Source of the DNA: Arcticibacterium sp047623945
GTDB lineage: Bacteria; Bacteroidota; Bacteroidia; Cytophagales; Spirosomataceae
Reading direction: 5' to 3'
Assembly (NCBI GenBank): GCA_047623945.1
Contig: JBLHOT010000003.1
Coordinates: 45,870 to 109,869 of the forward strand
DNA length: 64,000 nucleotides
Positions 34,423 through 43,683 of the stretch are shown here, piece after piece. Numbering within the stretch: the first letter of the stretch is position 1; each line of letters starts with the position of its first letter. A program made the position numbers and the translations under genes. The notes under the pieces were generated by a model. That model did not search any database, was not told the DNA's origin, and worked only from the letters and a program-made list of their open reading frames with translations.

Positions 34423-35937
34423 ATGAAACGCCACATTGAAATAATGGACACCACCCTACGCGATGGTGAACAAACTAGCGGAGTATCTTTTTCGGCCTCT
34501 GAAAAACTAACAGTAGCTCAGCTTTTACTCGAAGAAGTTAAGGTAGACCGTCTAGAAGTAGCCTCTGCCAGAGTTTCTGATGGTGAGCTACTTGCTGTGC
34601 AGAAAATCACGGCATGGGCAGCAGAAAAGGGTTATTTAGACAAAATTGAGGTTTTAACTTTTGTGGATGGTGAGGCGTCTCTAAACTGGTTAGAAGAGTC
34701 GGGTGCTAAGGTTATGAATTTATTGACCAAGGGCTCTTTAAATCATCTCACCTATCAACTAAAGAAGACTCCAGAACAGCATTTCAACGAAATCTCTGTT
34801 CTGGTACACAAGGCTGCTGCCAAAGGTTTTACTGTCAATGTTTATTTGGAAGATTGGAGCAACGGCATGCGTCACTCTAAGGAATACGTTTATCAGCATT
34901 TAGATAACCTTATTACGCTTCCTATAAAGAGAATTCTACTCCCTGACACTTTAGGAATATTGACTCCCATGGAATCTTATTCTTTTGTTAAAGATATAGT
35001 AGATCGATACCCAGATCGTCATATTGACTTTCATGCACATAATGATTATGACTTAAGTGTAGCCAATGTAATGGGCAGCCTTAGGGCTGGAGCACATGGT
35101 CTTCACTTGACGGTTAACGGTTTAGGTGAACGGGCAGGAAATGCTCCATTAGCTAGTACTGTAGCGGTTTTAAGAGATTTTTTTCCAGACATTCAAATCA
35201 ATGTTGATGATAAGGCTCTTTATAAAATCAGTGGCTTAGTGGAAGGCTTTTCTGGCGTGAGAATTCCAGCGAATAAACCGATAGTGGGCGATAGTGTATT
35301 TACGCAAACCGCGGGTATTCATGCCGACGGTGACAAGAAACACAACCTTTATGTGAGTGATCTAGAGCCCGCTAGATTTGGAAGAAGGACACTTTATGCT
35401 CTTGGGAAATCTTCTGGAAAAGCTAATATTGAGAAAAACCTTCAGATGTTGGGTATTTCTTTATCGGAAGAACAGCTAAAGAAAGTTACGAGTAGAATCA
35501 TAGAACTTGGTGATAAAAAAGAAGCTGTAACTCGGGAAGATCTACCTTTTATTATCGCCGAAGTTTTAGACCGAACTCCAGAGAAAAAGCGAGTAGAGTT
35601 AGTCAATTACGTATTGACACATTCCAAAAACTTAAAGCCCTCCTCTACGCTTCAAATTAAGATTGACGGAGAAACATTTGAAGAAAACGCACAAGGAGAT
35701 GGCCAGTATGACGCTTTTATGAATGCTTTAAAGAAAATCTTTAAGCATAAAAAGATTATCCTTCCTGAGCTAGCAGATTATTCCGTGAGAATTCCTCCTG
35801 GAGGACATAGCAATGCCCTTTGTGAAACCATTATTACTTGGAAAACTGACAAAAAAGAAATGAAAACGCGTGGTCTAGATTCTGACCAGACGGTATCGGC
35901 GATTGAAGCAACGATTAAGATGTTGAATTTGATTTAG
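34423..35937 (+). CDS. leuA: 2-isopropylmalate synthase-type enzyme (possibly citramalate synthase)
   Basis: This 504-residue DRE-TIM metallolyase condenses acetyl-CoA with a 2-oxoacid. The signature is DTTLRDGEQTSGVSF; metal ligands lie in FHAHNDYDLSVAN, and the glycine-rich NGLGERAGNA follows. A C-terminal allosteric domain (from about residue 390, LKPSSTLQIKIDGETFEENA) is present. Position between leuD and leuB suggests 2-isopropylmalate synthase, but TSGVSF in place of the usual SPG after DGEQ also occurs in citramalate-synthase-like relatives. No other leuA is in the window, so the exact substrate stays open. Confidence 0.8.
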   Translation: MKRHIEIMDTTLRDGEQTSGVSFSASEKLTVAQLLLEEVKVDRLEVASARVSDGELLAVQKITAWAAEKGYLDKIEVLTFVDGEASLNWLEESGAKVMNLLTKGSLNHLTYQLKKTPEQHFNEISVLVHKAAAKGFTVNVYLEDWSNGMRHSKEYVYQHLDNLITLPIKRILLPDTLGILTPMESYSFVKDIVDRYPDRHIDFHAHNDYDLSVANVMGSLRAGAHGLHLTVNGLGERAGNAPLASTVAVLRDFFPDIQINVDDKALYKISGLVEGFSGVRIPANKPIVGDSVFTQTAGIHADGDKKHNLYVSDLEPARFGRRTLYALGKSSGKANIEKNLQMLGISLSEEQLKKVTSRIIELGDKKEAVTREDLPFIIAEVLDRTPEKKRVELVNYVLTHSKNLKPSSTLQIKIDGETFEENAQGDGQYDAFMNALKKIFKHKKIILPELADYSVRIPPGGHSNALCETIITWKTDKKEMKTRGLDSDQTVSAIEATIKMLNLI

Positions 35938-35946
35938 TATAAGTCT

Positions 35947-36028
35947 TGTGCTCTAGGCTTATAGCCTTACGCTTTTAACAAAAACAAAACGATTCGCTTA
36001 AAGCATATAGCTTAAAGCCCAAAGTAAA
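35947..36028. repeat. Empty scar of the IVS-type element before leuB
   Basis: The stretch begins TGTGCTCTAGGCTTATAGCC and ends with the 33-base motif seen at the right end of the four-helix element (one mismatch). It contains no gene. It looks like an internal deletion product or a minimal form of the same element. Confidence 0.55.
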
Positions 36029-36034
36029 TAAAAT

Positions 36035-37096
36035 ATGAATTTAAATATAGCAGTATTAGCCGGTGACGGCATAGGCCCTGAAGTAGTGGCACAAGCACAG
36101 AAAGTATCTGACGCCATAGCTAAAAAGTATGGTCATACTATCAATTGGACACCCGCCATAACTGGTGCCGCAGCCATAGATGCCGTTGGAGAACCTTACC
36201 CAGACTCCACGCATCAGATTTGTATGGATTCTGATGCTGTATTATTTGGAGCCATTGGTCTTCCTAGATTTGATAATGACCCATCTAATCCTGTTCGTCC
36301 TGAGCAAGGTTTATTGGCCATGCGTAAAAAATTAGGCTTATACGCTAATATTCGCCCAACACTTGTTTTTCCGTCATTACTTCATAAGTCTCCTTTGAGA
36401 CCAGAATTAATAGAGAACGCAGATTTCGTCTGTATTCGTGAGCTTACGGGCGGTATCTATTTTGGTGATAAAGGAAGAAACGAAGCCAGAGATAGAGCAT
36501 GGGATGTTTGTGAATACACAAAACCTGAGGTAGAAAGAATTATCCGTTTGGCATATAGCTATGCCCTGGCAAGGAAAAAGAAGTTGACCATTGTGGATAA
36601 AGCTAACGTTTTGGAAACTTCTAGACTTTGGAGAGAAGTGGGCCAATCTTTAGAGAAAGAATACCCAGAAGTGACAACAGAATACCTTTTAGTGGATGCA
36701 GCAGCCATGCGTATTATTCAATGGCCAGAAGGTTTTGACGTGATGGTGACTGAAAACATGTTTGGTGATATTTTGACCGATGAAGCTTCTGTAATCTCAG
36801 GTTCTATGGGTCTTATGCCTTCTGCATCTATTGGCCTTCATACGTCTGTTTTTGAGCCCATACACGGGTCCTATCCTCAAGCAACAGGTCGGAATATAGC
36901 AAACCCAATTGGAACTGTTTTGTCGGCCGCTATGATGTTTGAATACGCTTTCAAACTAATGGATGAAGCTCAGGAAATTAAAGATGTAGTGAATAAGTCA
37001 TTGGCAGAAGGAATTGTGACTGAAGACATCGCAGGAAAAGATAAAGCATATGGCACCTCAGAGGTTGGTGACTGGCTAGCTGCTCAGATTGTTTGA
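36035..37096 (+). CDS. leuB: 3-isopropylmalate dehydrogenase
   Basis: This is a 353-residue NAD-dependent enzyme that oxidatively decarboxylates 3-isopropylmalate, the third leucine-specific step. It begins LNIAVLAGDGIGPEVVAQA, contains the substrate-binding RPEQGLLAMRKKLGLYANIR, and MVTENMFGDILTDEAS with the metal-binding aspartates. The NAD loop is EPIHGSYPQATGRNIANP. It is the last gene of the operon; a terminator lies 150 bases downstream. Confidence 0.97.
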   Translation: MNLNIAVLAGDGIGPEVVAQAQKVSDAIAKKYGHTINWTPAITGAAAIDAVGEPYPDSTHQICMDSDAVLFGAIGLPRFDNDPSNPVRPEQGLLAMRKKLGLYANIRPTLVFPSLLHKSPLRPELIENADFVCIRELTGGIYFGDKGRNEARDRAWDVCEYTKPEVERIIRLAYSYALARKKKLTIVDKANVLETSRLWREVGQSLEKEYPEVTTEYLLVDAAAMRIIQWPEGFDVMVTENMFGDILTDEASVISGSMGLMPSASIGLHTSVFEPIHGSYPQATGRNIANPIGTVLSAAMMFEYAFKLMDEAQEIKDVVNKSLAEGIVTEDIAGKDKAYGTSEVGDWLAAQIV

Positions 37097-37240
37097 TTTT
37101 CGACCTGAGAGAGACGCTGGATGTTGGCTCAGAGGGCACCATGACAAGCTCTGTGGCCATCTCTACCCTCCATCATGAGCCCCCCAATCTTCTAAAGTTT
37201 GCAACAATACTATACGTACTAACCCGACCTATAAAATGTG

Positions 37241-37270
37241 AAAGCCCTAATCGAGAGATTGGGGTTTTTC
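37241..37270. terminator. Terminator between leuB and accD
   Basis: CCCTAATC (37245-37252) pairs with GATTGGGG (37257-37264, one G-T pair) around a GAGA tetraloop, followed by TTTTT. The left-hand AAAG lets it also work for the convergent accD transcript. Confidence 0.8.
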
Positions 37271-37296
37271 ATTTTCCGACTTTGAACGATTTTTTC

Positions 37297-38142
37297 CTAC
37301 TTATAAATCATGGCCAAAAGACTGGCCATTTTATCTTTGAGATCTTTTCTATCTACAATGAAATCTAAAAAACCGTGTTCTAGAACGAACTCGGCAGTTT
37401 GGAACCCCTTTGGTAAGTCTTTTCCTATGGTTTCTTTTATAATCCTTGGTCCTGCAAAGCCAATAAGTGACCCTGGCTCCGCTATATTAAAATCACCTAG
37501 CATGGCGAAAGATGCCGTTACACCACCTGTTGTCGGGTCTGTTAAAAGTGAAATATACGGAATACCCGCTCTGTCTAATAAGGCTAGTTTAGCTGATGTT
37601 TTGGCCATTTGCATGAGCGAATAGCCTGCCTCCATCATTCTAGCTCCCCCTGACTTTGAAATCATGAGGAATGGTATTTTCCTTTTTAGAGAATTATCAA
37701 TTGCCCTAGCTATCTTCTCCCCTACTACAGAACCCATGGAACCTCCTATAAAGCCAAAGTCCATACAGCAAATGGTAATGGCTTTGCCATTCATTTTTCC
37801 CTCGCCTGTTCTACAAGCATCCACCAAACCAGTCTTCTTATTGGTTTGAACTATTCTATCTGGATAGGCTTTAGTGTCTACAAATTCTAGCGGATCTGCT
37901 GACCGAACGGTGGCATCTAATTCTTTATAAACGCCATCATCAAAAAGTACCTGGAAATATGCCTCCGAGCCAATTTTATCATGATAGTTACAATGAATAC
38001 ATGTAAATGCATTGTTTTTATGCTCTCTGGTATGCGTTGCCTTTTTGCACTCTGGGCACTGGTACCACAAACCATCTGGAGCTTCTCTTTTAAGCTCCGT
38101 AGGTGTATTTATTCCTTTTCCTGAACGTTGAAACCAAGACAT
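37297..38142 (-). CDS. accD: Acetyl-CoA carboxylase carboxyltransferase subunit beta
   Basis: This is the 281-residue beta subunit that, with AccA, transfers the carboxyl group from biotin to acetyl-CoA for fatty acid synthesis. The N-terminal zinc finger CPEC...CIHC, a CX2C-X15-CX2C pattern, is complete. The crotonase-type core shows SKSGGARMMEAGYSLMQMAK, then LLTDPTTGGVTASFAMLGD and IGFAGPRIIKETIG. Length fits. It is transcribed alone, convergent with the leucine operon. Confidence 0.97.
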   Translation of the reverse strand: MSWFQRSGKGINTPTELKREAPDGLWYQCPECKKATHTREHKNNAFTCIHCNYHDKIGSEAYFQVLFDDGVYKELDATVRSADPLEFVDTKAYPDRIVQTNKKTGLVDACRTGEGKMNGKAITICCMDFGFIGGSMGSVVGEKIARAIDNSLKRKIPFLMISKSGGARMMEAGYSLMQMAKTSAKLALLDRAGIPYISLLTDPTTGGVTASFAMLGDFNIAEPGSLIGFAGPRIIKETIGKDLPKGFQTAEFVLEHGFLDFIVDRKDLKDKMASLLAMIYK

Positions 38143-38262
38143 TCACTAAGTGGTTATTTGAATGGCAAATATATGAAGGGTAATCTAAGAACTTGAAATT
38201 AGATTGCAGATTCTTAGAAAAACACGCTATAGATAAAATTGATGTGTGTCGAAACCTTCAAT

Positions 38263-39357
38263 TTATTTCTGTCTGTCGTTCTCGAAATAGACAATACTCT
38301 TGACTCCCCGATTACTTAAAACTCTTCCTTTTCCTTCTTTATTCCCGTTGACATAGCGAACAAATAGACGATCTCCATTGGCATATTGGAACGTGGGCCT
38401 ATCATCATGCATTAAGCCGCTTTTGAATTTCCCAACATATTTGTCTCCATTTTTAAAATAATAGCTCCCATACCCATGAAACTTGCTCTCATCAAAATCT
38501 CCTTCAAATTTCTTTTTGCCAGTGGCATAATACTCTATCCCATAACCTGCCCTCGTTCCATTTTTCCAGTTACCGGCATACTTTTCTAATGACCTCCTAT
38601 TAACTGCTACACCAAAGCCTTGATTACAATTACCTTCAATACAGCCCGTTTTTATGTCCTTAGTAATATTCTCTTTTACAATACCTTTAGGCTTTAGTAC
38701 TATGAGTTCTTCTGGTGCAGACTCTACCTTCAAAATACCAGAATGCATGTTCGGGTACATGGCCTTGGCGTTTTGGTAACCCTTCTTTATAGATGCCATT
38801 CTTCTTCTTCTAGGTGGGTGACTACCTGTATCATAGTCTGTGGTAAGCTTCCAGATTGCAGACTGAGCATCTTTAAGGCTAGAGCCCATTTGATACATTA
38901 CAAAACCAGAAAACTCATCTGCTTCTAGTTCTCTGTTAGGGTCAGAACCTCCAGGTTTAATCGTATGGCCTTGTAAATGATGACCTATTTCGTGAGATAA
39001 AATGCTCATGGCTCCCCAGTCTGTTTTGGTCATGCTATTTACACGTCTCATAAAACTGGCATCATACACTATCAGTCTTTCGCCATTTCGAGTAGCAGCA
39101 AAGCAGTTATCTATATTTGGACATTCCATAACATAGAAATTTTGTCTAAGACCAGACATACTTACTATTCTTTCCACCGCTTTTTGAGCAATTTGACGCG
39201 TCTGAAAACCCAATAAGTCACATATAGATTTTTCGTTAATGGCTCCCGCAGTATAACTGCACATAAAAGTGGTCTCCACTTTTTGAGAGTTACTTTGAAT
39301 CGAAATCAAAAAGAAACTTAAGGCTGTAATTAAAACTTTCGTCTTTGGAAGGTGCAT
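38263..39357 (-). CDS. Exported M48-like metallopeptidase with MORN repeats
   Basis: This 364-residue protein has a signal peptide (to about SIQSNSQ) and two parts. Residues about 28-200 form a peptidase domain with LSHEIGHHLQGH (His122, Glu123, His126) and a downstream NRELEADEFSGF helix (Glu143 to Asp147) typical of M48-like zinc proteases. Residues about 240-360 carry MORN repeats (GYGIEYYATGKKKFEGDF, then FHGYGSYYFKNGDKYVGKF). It is likely a periplasmic or envelope protease. The fusion is unusual but has a plausible fold order; the substrate is unknown. Confidence 0.75.
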   Translation of the reverse strand: MHLPKTKVLITALSFFLISIQSNSQKVETTFMCSYTAGAINEKSICDLLGFQTRQIAQKAVERIVSMSGLRQNFYVMECPNIDNCFAATRNGERLIVYDASFMRRVNSMTKTDWGAMSILSHEIGHHLQGHTIKPGGSDPNRELEADEFSGFVMYQMGSSLKDAQSAIWKLTTDYDTGSHPPRRRRMASIKKGYQNAKAMYPNMHSGILKVESAPEELIVLKPKGIVKENITKDIKTGCIEGNCNQGFGVAVNRRSLEKYAGNWKNGTRAGYGIEYYATGKKKFEGDFDESKFHGYGSYYFKNGDKYVGKFKSGLMHDDRPTFQYANGDRLFVRYVNGNKEGKGRVLSNRGVKSIVYFENDRQK

Positions 39358-39451
39358 ATAAGACTCGCTCGGTGATTGTTATTGACCAACGACAGTTTGC
39401 AAAATAATATTTTGCCCTTTTGTTAAAAAAACATTTCCAAACATTAAACTT

Positions 39452-39817
39452 CTAAAGCTTATCCAGAGTTTCATGAGTTAGCTTTCCTTTGGTATTTCCT
39501 ATATTCAACGTAGATGCCGGTTCAAATAACATGACTGAAACTTCTTCTTCTGCCACGGGTTTATGCTCTATTCCACGTGGAACTATTATCATTTCGTTTT
39601 AGCTAAGGTGAACAACCCTATCTTTAAAGTGCAAGTCAAGTTTTCCAGAAATCACATAAAAAAGTTCGTCTTCATTCTCATCTTTATGCCATACAAACTC
39701 CCCTTTAAACTTAGTAAGTTTAACATGTTGGCCATTTAGTTCTACAATAATTCTAGGGTTCCAATAATCTAAAATTTGGGATAATTTCTGTGCGATGTTT
39801 ACAGTTTCACTAGCCAT
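39452..39817 (-). pseudogene. Cupin gene interrupted by a single in-frame stop
   Basis: The frame encodes a small cupin of the mannose-6-phosphate-isomerase-like type. The first part reads FVWHKDENEDELFYVISGKL (metal-binding histidine and glutamates) and DLHFKDRVVHLS. A TAA (39599-39601) follows, after which the same frame continues NEMIIVPRGIEHKPVAEEEV and ends THETLDKL at 39452. Family members continue across this point, so one substitution has created the stop. The full length would be 121 residues. Either a pseudogene, a sequencing error, or a truncated product of 72 residues lacking half the barrel. Confidence 0.85.
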
Positions 39818-39880
39818 TACTACATCTTTTTTAATTTATCCATAGATGTTGAAAACTATTAACATGTTCGAAACCAGTAT

Positions 39881-41680
39881 TTAGTAAACGAAATCCCCTC
39901 TTAAGTCTCTAAACTTCTTTCGGGACTCAGCCCCAAAAATACTGCCAGGGAAATCTTGTAACATTTGGCGATAAAGACTCATAGCTTTCGATTTATCCTT
40001 TAATTTTTGGTCATAGATGGTCGCCAACATAAACAGAGCGTCGTCTGCTAAAATATCGTACTTGTAGTTTTTAAGTATACTTTCTAAATCAAAAATTGTG
40101 GCTTCAACATTATTCAGCTTAAAGTTAGTATTAGCTCTTAGCCATAAAATTTCATCAGCCAAGCTGTGGGATTTATACGTGACAAAAAGTGAGTCTAGTC
40201 TCTTTAGAGCGAAATCTATTTTATTCTGAAAAAGCAATAGTTCCACATCCGCGTAAGCTGAGATGGCAGCATCTGTAGTATCTAAGCCAAGATTATCTTG
40301 AATCAAAAGACTTAATTGCATGGCGTCATTAGCAATTTCTCTTGTTGTCGCCTTTTTTAAAATATCTAGAATATCTTTAGCCAAGTCAAATTCCCCCGTG
40401 AAATAATGAAGTTTCGCATTTTTTAATTTTGCTATTTCTCCCAGATAATCTTCCTTCTGCGTTTTTTCTACTTGCATGTACAGCAATGTAGCTTCCCACG
40501 GTTCTTCTTTTAGAATATAGATATCACCTAAATCGAGTTTACACTGGTCTTTGAACTTACTATCTGAACCGCCTGCGGCTATAGCTCTTTCTAGCACCCC
40601 TACCGCCTTATCTTGGTCGTTGAGGTAGAATGCGTACAGTAAAGCCATATTACGCAGTGCGTCGATTGTTTTGGGTGTTAAACCCACATCCACAATCAAT
40701 TCTTGATACTGATTGATGAGTTCAGCTATTTCCAATTCATTAATCGGAAACGTACTTTTTACCATCTGCTCTCTAGATTGAATATTCCACCTTCTAGAAT
40801 ACGTATAAAAATCTCCATTAGGATATTCATCCATCACAAATTGGTACATTCGAGCTGCCTCACGATAAGCTTTGTTTTCATACGCCAATCCTGCCAATTC
40901 AAAAACCTTTCTTCCTCCTAGAGCTAATCTTCTGTCCAAAGCACGGGCTTGAGCAAAAGCTCTGGAAAACTCTTTTTGACGAACGAAGTGCCAAATCAAA
41001 ATTTCGTTGTAATACCTCACTTCTGGATTTTCTTGAATCTTGGTATAGATAAGTCTTTCAAACATCTCTATTTCTTTATCTTCTTTGATATTGTCCAAAA
41101 CGGTACGTTCCACATAATCAGTATTTGCGTGGTCTACTCCATAGGAAAGTACCTCTTCCAACATTTCCTTTTTTTTTCCAGCGAATAAATAAGCTCTGGC
41201 CAGAAGAGTATTATGCCTACTTACGTCCTTAGACCTCTCTCTTGAAAGCAGAAGCATATCAATAAGCATTTCCATCTTATTTGTCTTATAAAAGAAATTC
41301 TGCAACTGATAGATGTAATTATCCTTGCTTGCCGCTTCTTTAATTAATTCTCTATAAGCCTCTTCCGCATCTTCCATTTTATTAGATATCTCTAATAAAT
41401 AGGCCAAGTCTGCCCGATACGTAATAATGTCCGGATAGTTCTTAACCTCTTGAATAAGAAATTTTCTTGCCTTTTCATATTCTTTCAATCTTATCAAAGC
41501 ACTTGAATAATTATCATGAATGGCCAAACTGTTTTCCTTACGCTTACTCAGTTTCTCATAAATTTCAACAGCCTTTTCATACTCTCCCTGATTAAAATAC
41601 TCCGCCGCCAATTCTCTGTCTTGAGAAAATACCGACGAGCCGGAAGTCAGGATCATTATGATGATATATAGGTTCTTCAT
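39881..41680 (-). CDS. Exported tetratricopeptide-repeat protein
   Basis: This encodes a 599-residue protein with signal peptide (to about SVFSQ). Repeated 34-residue helical pairs with the TPR pattern are visible: AAEYFNQGEYEKAVEIYEKL, then SALIRLKEYEKARKFLIQE, and near the end ALFMLATIYDQKLKDKSKAM. It has no catalytic motif and probably acts as a periplasmic scaffold. It is preceded by the candidate origin region, so its promoter lies within or beside that segment. Confidence 0.75.
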   Translation of the reverse strand: MKNLYIIIMILTSGSSVFSQDRELAAEYFNQGEYEKAVEIYEKLSKRKENSLAIHDNYSSALIRLKEYEKARKFLIQEVKNYPDIITYRADLAYLLEISNKMEDAEEAYRELIKEAASKDNYIYQLQNFFYKTNKMEMLIDMLLLSRERSKDVSRHNTLLARAYLFAGKKKEMLEEVLSYGVDHANTDYVERTVLDNIKEDKEIEMFERLIYTKIQENPEVRYYNEILIWHFVRQKEFSRAFAQARALDRRLALGGRKVFELAGLAYENKAYREAARMYQFVMDEYPNGDFYTYSRRWNIQSREQMVKSTFPINELEIAELINQYQELIVDVGLTPKTIDALRNMALLYAFYLNDQDKAVGVLERAIAAGGSDSKFKDQCKLDLGDIYILKEEPWEATLLYMQVEKTQKEDYLGEIAKLKNAKLHYFTGEFDLAKDILDILKKATTREIANDAMQLSLLIQDNLGLDTTDAAISAYADVELLLFQNKIDFALKRLDSLFVTYKSHSLADEILWLRANTNFKLNNVEATIFDLESILKNYKYDILADDALFMLATIYDQKLKDKSKAMSLYRQMLQDFPGSIFGAESRKKFRDLRGDFVY

Positions 41681-42081
41681 GTTTTATAATAAAGTAAGTA
41701 TAAGTATTTATTTATTATTATTAATTACTAGGGCTGTGGATATGTGATTATCTTTTTGTTAGGAAACAGTAGCTATTTTAGAATGTTTCTAAAACAAAAT
41801 CGACTGTTAATAAATTAAACTCTATTCCACAATTAAGGACTTGGTTAAAAGATAATTAGCATGTTTTCCACGGGTTCTTGTTTTAAATTGAATGATTCTT
41901 ATTGAGCTCCTTTTATAGGTAAAATCTAGCGTAGATATGTTTTAAGTAAAATGATTATAAGTCATGGTTATGTGGATTAGTCCACGGGTATTTAGGTTTG
42001 AAAGTCTAAGTGCGGAGTTATCATCATATTTATCACCGTTTATCAACGCTCAAAATGATGTTATCTACATGATTTTCCACA
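41681..42081. other. Candidate replication origin: DnaA-box cluster with AT-rich tract
   Basis: This 400-base gap contains four sites with eight of nine matches to the DnaA box TTATCCACA: TGTGGATAT at 41735 (minus), TGTGGATTA at 41971 (minus), TTATCTACA at 42061 and TTTTCCACA at 42073. Seven-of-nine sites lie at 41823, 41864 and 42040. An AT-rich run (TATTTATTTATTATTATTAA, about 41705-41724) could be the unwinding element. The gap is 1.6 kb from mnmG and 3.5 kb from two parS sites. Against it, the genes on the right are not transcribed away from it. Origin function is inferred. Confidence 0.5.
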
Positions 42082-43677
42082 CTATTCTATTTGAATATCC
42101 GAAAGCTGAAAGTTTGCCTTGAGTTTTATGGAGCCTTTGGATATTGTTATTCTTTCGGGTAATAAGTTTTGGTCAAAGTGGGCTGAGTCCCACTGGCCAT
42201 TATTATTTTTATCTTCGATAATCCTCAACTTATATGATCCTGGTAAAAGTTGAGGAAAGTTAAATTTATCTGTAAATACTTGATAATCAATAAGTTTATA
42301 TCTAATTACATCCAAAATCTGAATAATCTTTTGGCCGGGAAATAGTGGATACTTACCGTCTATTGCTCCAAAGTTTTGCTGTTGATAAAGTTTGTTGATA
42401 AGTTGATAAGTACTGTTACTATCTGATTTAAAGTTAGTTATGGTTGCTTCAGCTATACTAAGTTTAATTTCTCTGATGGCTTGTGGATTAGTGTTTATGT
42501 CTAATGAGGTATGGGACGAATCTGTCCAGGTCAAGGTGAAAGGTTCGTTAAAGGTGGTGTCGGAAGTTATCGTTATGCCGCTTGTGTCAATGCTTGTGAT
42601 AGGATATTCAAACTGAAGTTTATAAGATGTGGGCTTTTTAATGGTTTTATTATTCTGAATGTTGGTTGTTATAATTCTTAGAAGTTCGGGCTCTTGTGTG
42701 ATACGTGAATTTGTAGCGAAGAAGATTTTATTGTCGGATTTTACATTATTTCCAGCCGAGTCAATAACTATTAAATTAGTTAGAATTGTATCGGGTGTAA
42801 AAGGGTGGTTAAAAAAAACGAGTTCTTTATCGCGGATTTGATAGGTAAGACTATCGTTGTCGTTTGGAAATGAAACTTTGATGTCTTTAATGTCCTTATC
42901 AATTTTTATGGAGAATGTTAGTTGCCTGGATAAACTTCTTTGAATTTTTGGTGGGCTAGTGTTATATGGATACACGTCGAAGTCTAGGTTGGAGATATTG
43001 CTATCAAGTTTAATCGTGTCTTGGATAAATCCGAAAACTTCTGTGTTATCATTGAAAAGTAGATTAAGATTATTGTCTTTGAATCCAATTAATCTGTATT
43101 CAGAATCTTTAATGTTTTCAAAGTTATATTCACCGGATGTATCTGTCTTGGTAAAGTAAGTTGGCTTCTGTTGAAGTATTGGTATGGTATCTTCCTTTCT
43201 CAAATCGTAGAGTCCTACTAGTATTTCTTTTGAATTTATGCCAGTCCAGAGATCGGTGACCTTACCTGAGACGGACAACGAGTCAATTTCTGTTCCAGTA
43301 CTAAAGACTACTTTTAGATTGATTGCTGGGTTCTTTTCATTCAAGTCTTTTATTCCATTTCGAAAGTTGAAGGTATAAGTGGTACTGTCTAAAAAAGGTT
43401 CGTCGTATTTAAGTTCTATGCCATAAGGCTTAATCTTAAGGTCATACGTACTTTTTGGTTGAGGTGTAATGATTAATTCTTGGCGTAAAGAATTTGCATC
43501 TATGAGCTCGTTAAAGGTAAGACGTAAGGTATTTTCCGTGAAAGAGGTCGTACCGTTCTTGGGATATTGCGAGATGACGCTAGGGGGCTCTTTATCTTTT
43601 GGACCACCGGTGGGTGGAACGAATTGGGCACAACCGGTAAAAAAGAGTAGAATATATACAGCTAATATGTTTCTCAT
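42082..43677 (-). CDS. Ig-like domain lipoprotein (SbsA/Big_5 type)
   Basis: This is a 531-residue lipoprotein (FFTGC, Cys16) with the start CAQFVPPTGGPKDKEPPSV, which is highly characteristic of a conserved Bacteroidota family with an N-terminal SbsA-like Ig domain (LRLTFNELIDANSLRQELII). A carboxypeptidase-regulatory-like segment (DTSGEYNFENIKDSEYRLIG) follows. It is most likely on the outer membrane; its role is not known. It lies upstream of the candidate origin gap and 6 bases downstream of the mnmG stop codon. Confidence 0.75.
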   Translation of the reverse strand: MRNILAVYILLFFTGCAQFVPPTGGPKDKEPPSVISQYPKNGTTSFTENTLRLTFNELIDANSLRQELIITPQPKSTYDLKIKPYGIELKYDEPFLDSTTYTFNFRNGIKDLNEKNPAINLKVVFSTGTEIDSLSVSGKVTDLWTGINSKEILVGLYDLRKEDTIPILQQKPTYFTKTDTSGEYNFENIKDSEYRLIGFKDNNLNLLFNDNTEVFGFIQDTIKLDSNISNLDFDVYPYNTSPPKIQRSLSRQLTFSIKIDKDIKDIKVSFPNDNDSLTYQIRDKELVFFNHPFTPDTILTNLIVIDSAGNNVKSDNKIFFATNSRITQEPELLRIITTNIQNNKTIKKPTSYKLQFEYPITSIDTSGITITSDTTFNEPFTLTWTDSSHTSLDINTNPQAIREIKLSIAEATITNFKSDSNSTYQLINKLYQQQNFGAIDGKYPLFPGQKIIQILDVIRYKLIDYQVFTDKFNFPQLLPGSYKLRIIEDKNNNGQWDSAHFDQNLLPERITISKGSIKLKANFQLSDIQIE

Positions 43678-43683
43678 AAATAT

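Noticed and set aside
39569..39584. Third parS-like palindrome TATTCCACGTGGAACT
   Set aside because: It lies inside the cupin reading frame and encodes the conserved residues VPRG, and it differs from the parS consensus at both ends; coding constraint explains it.
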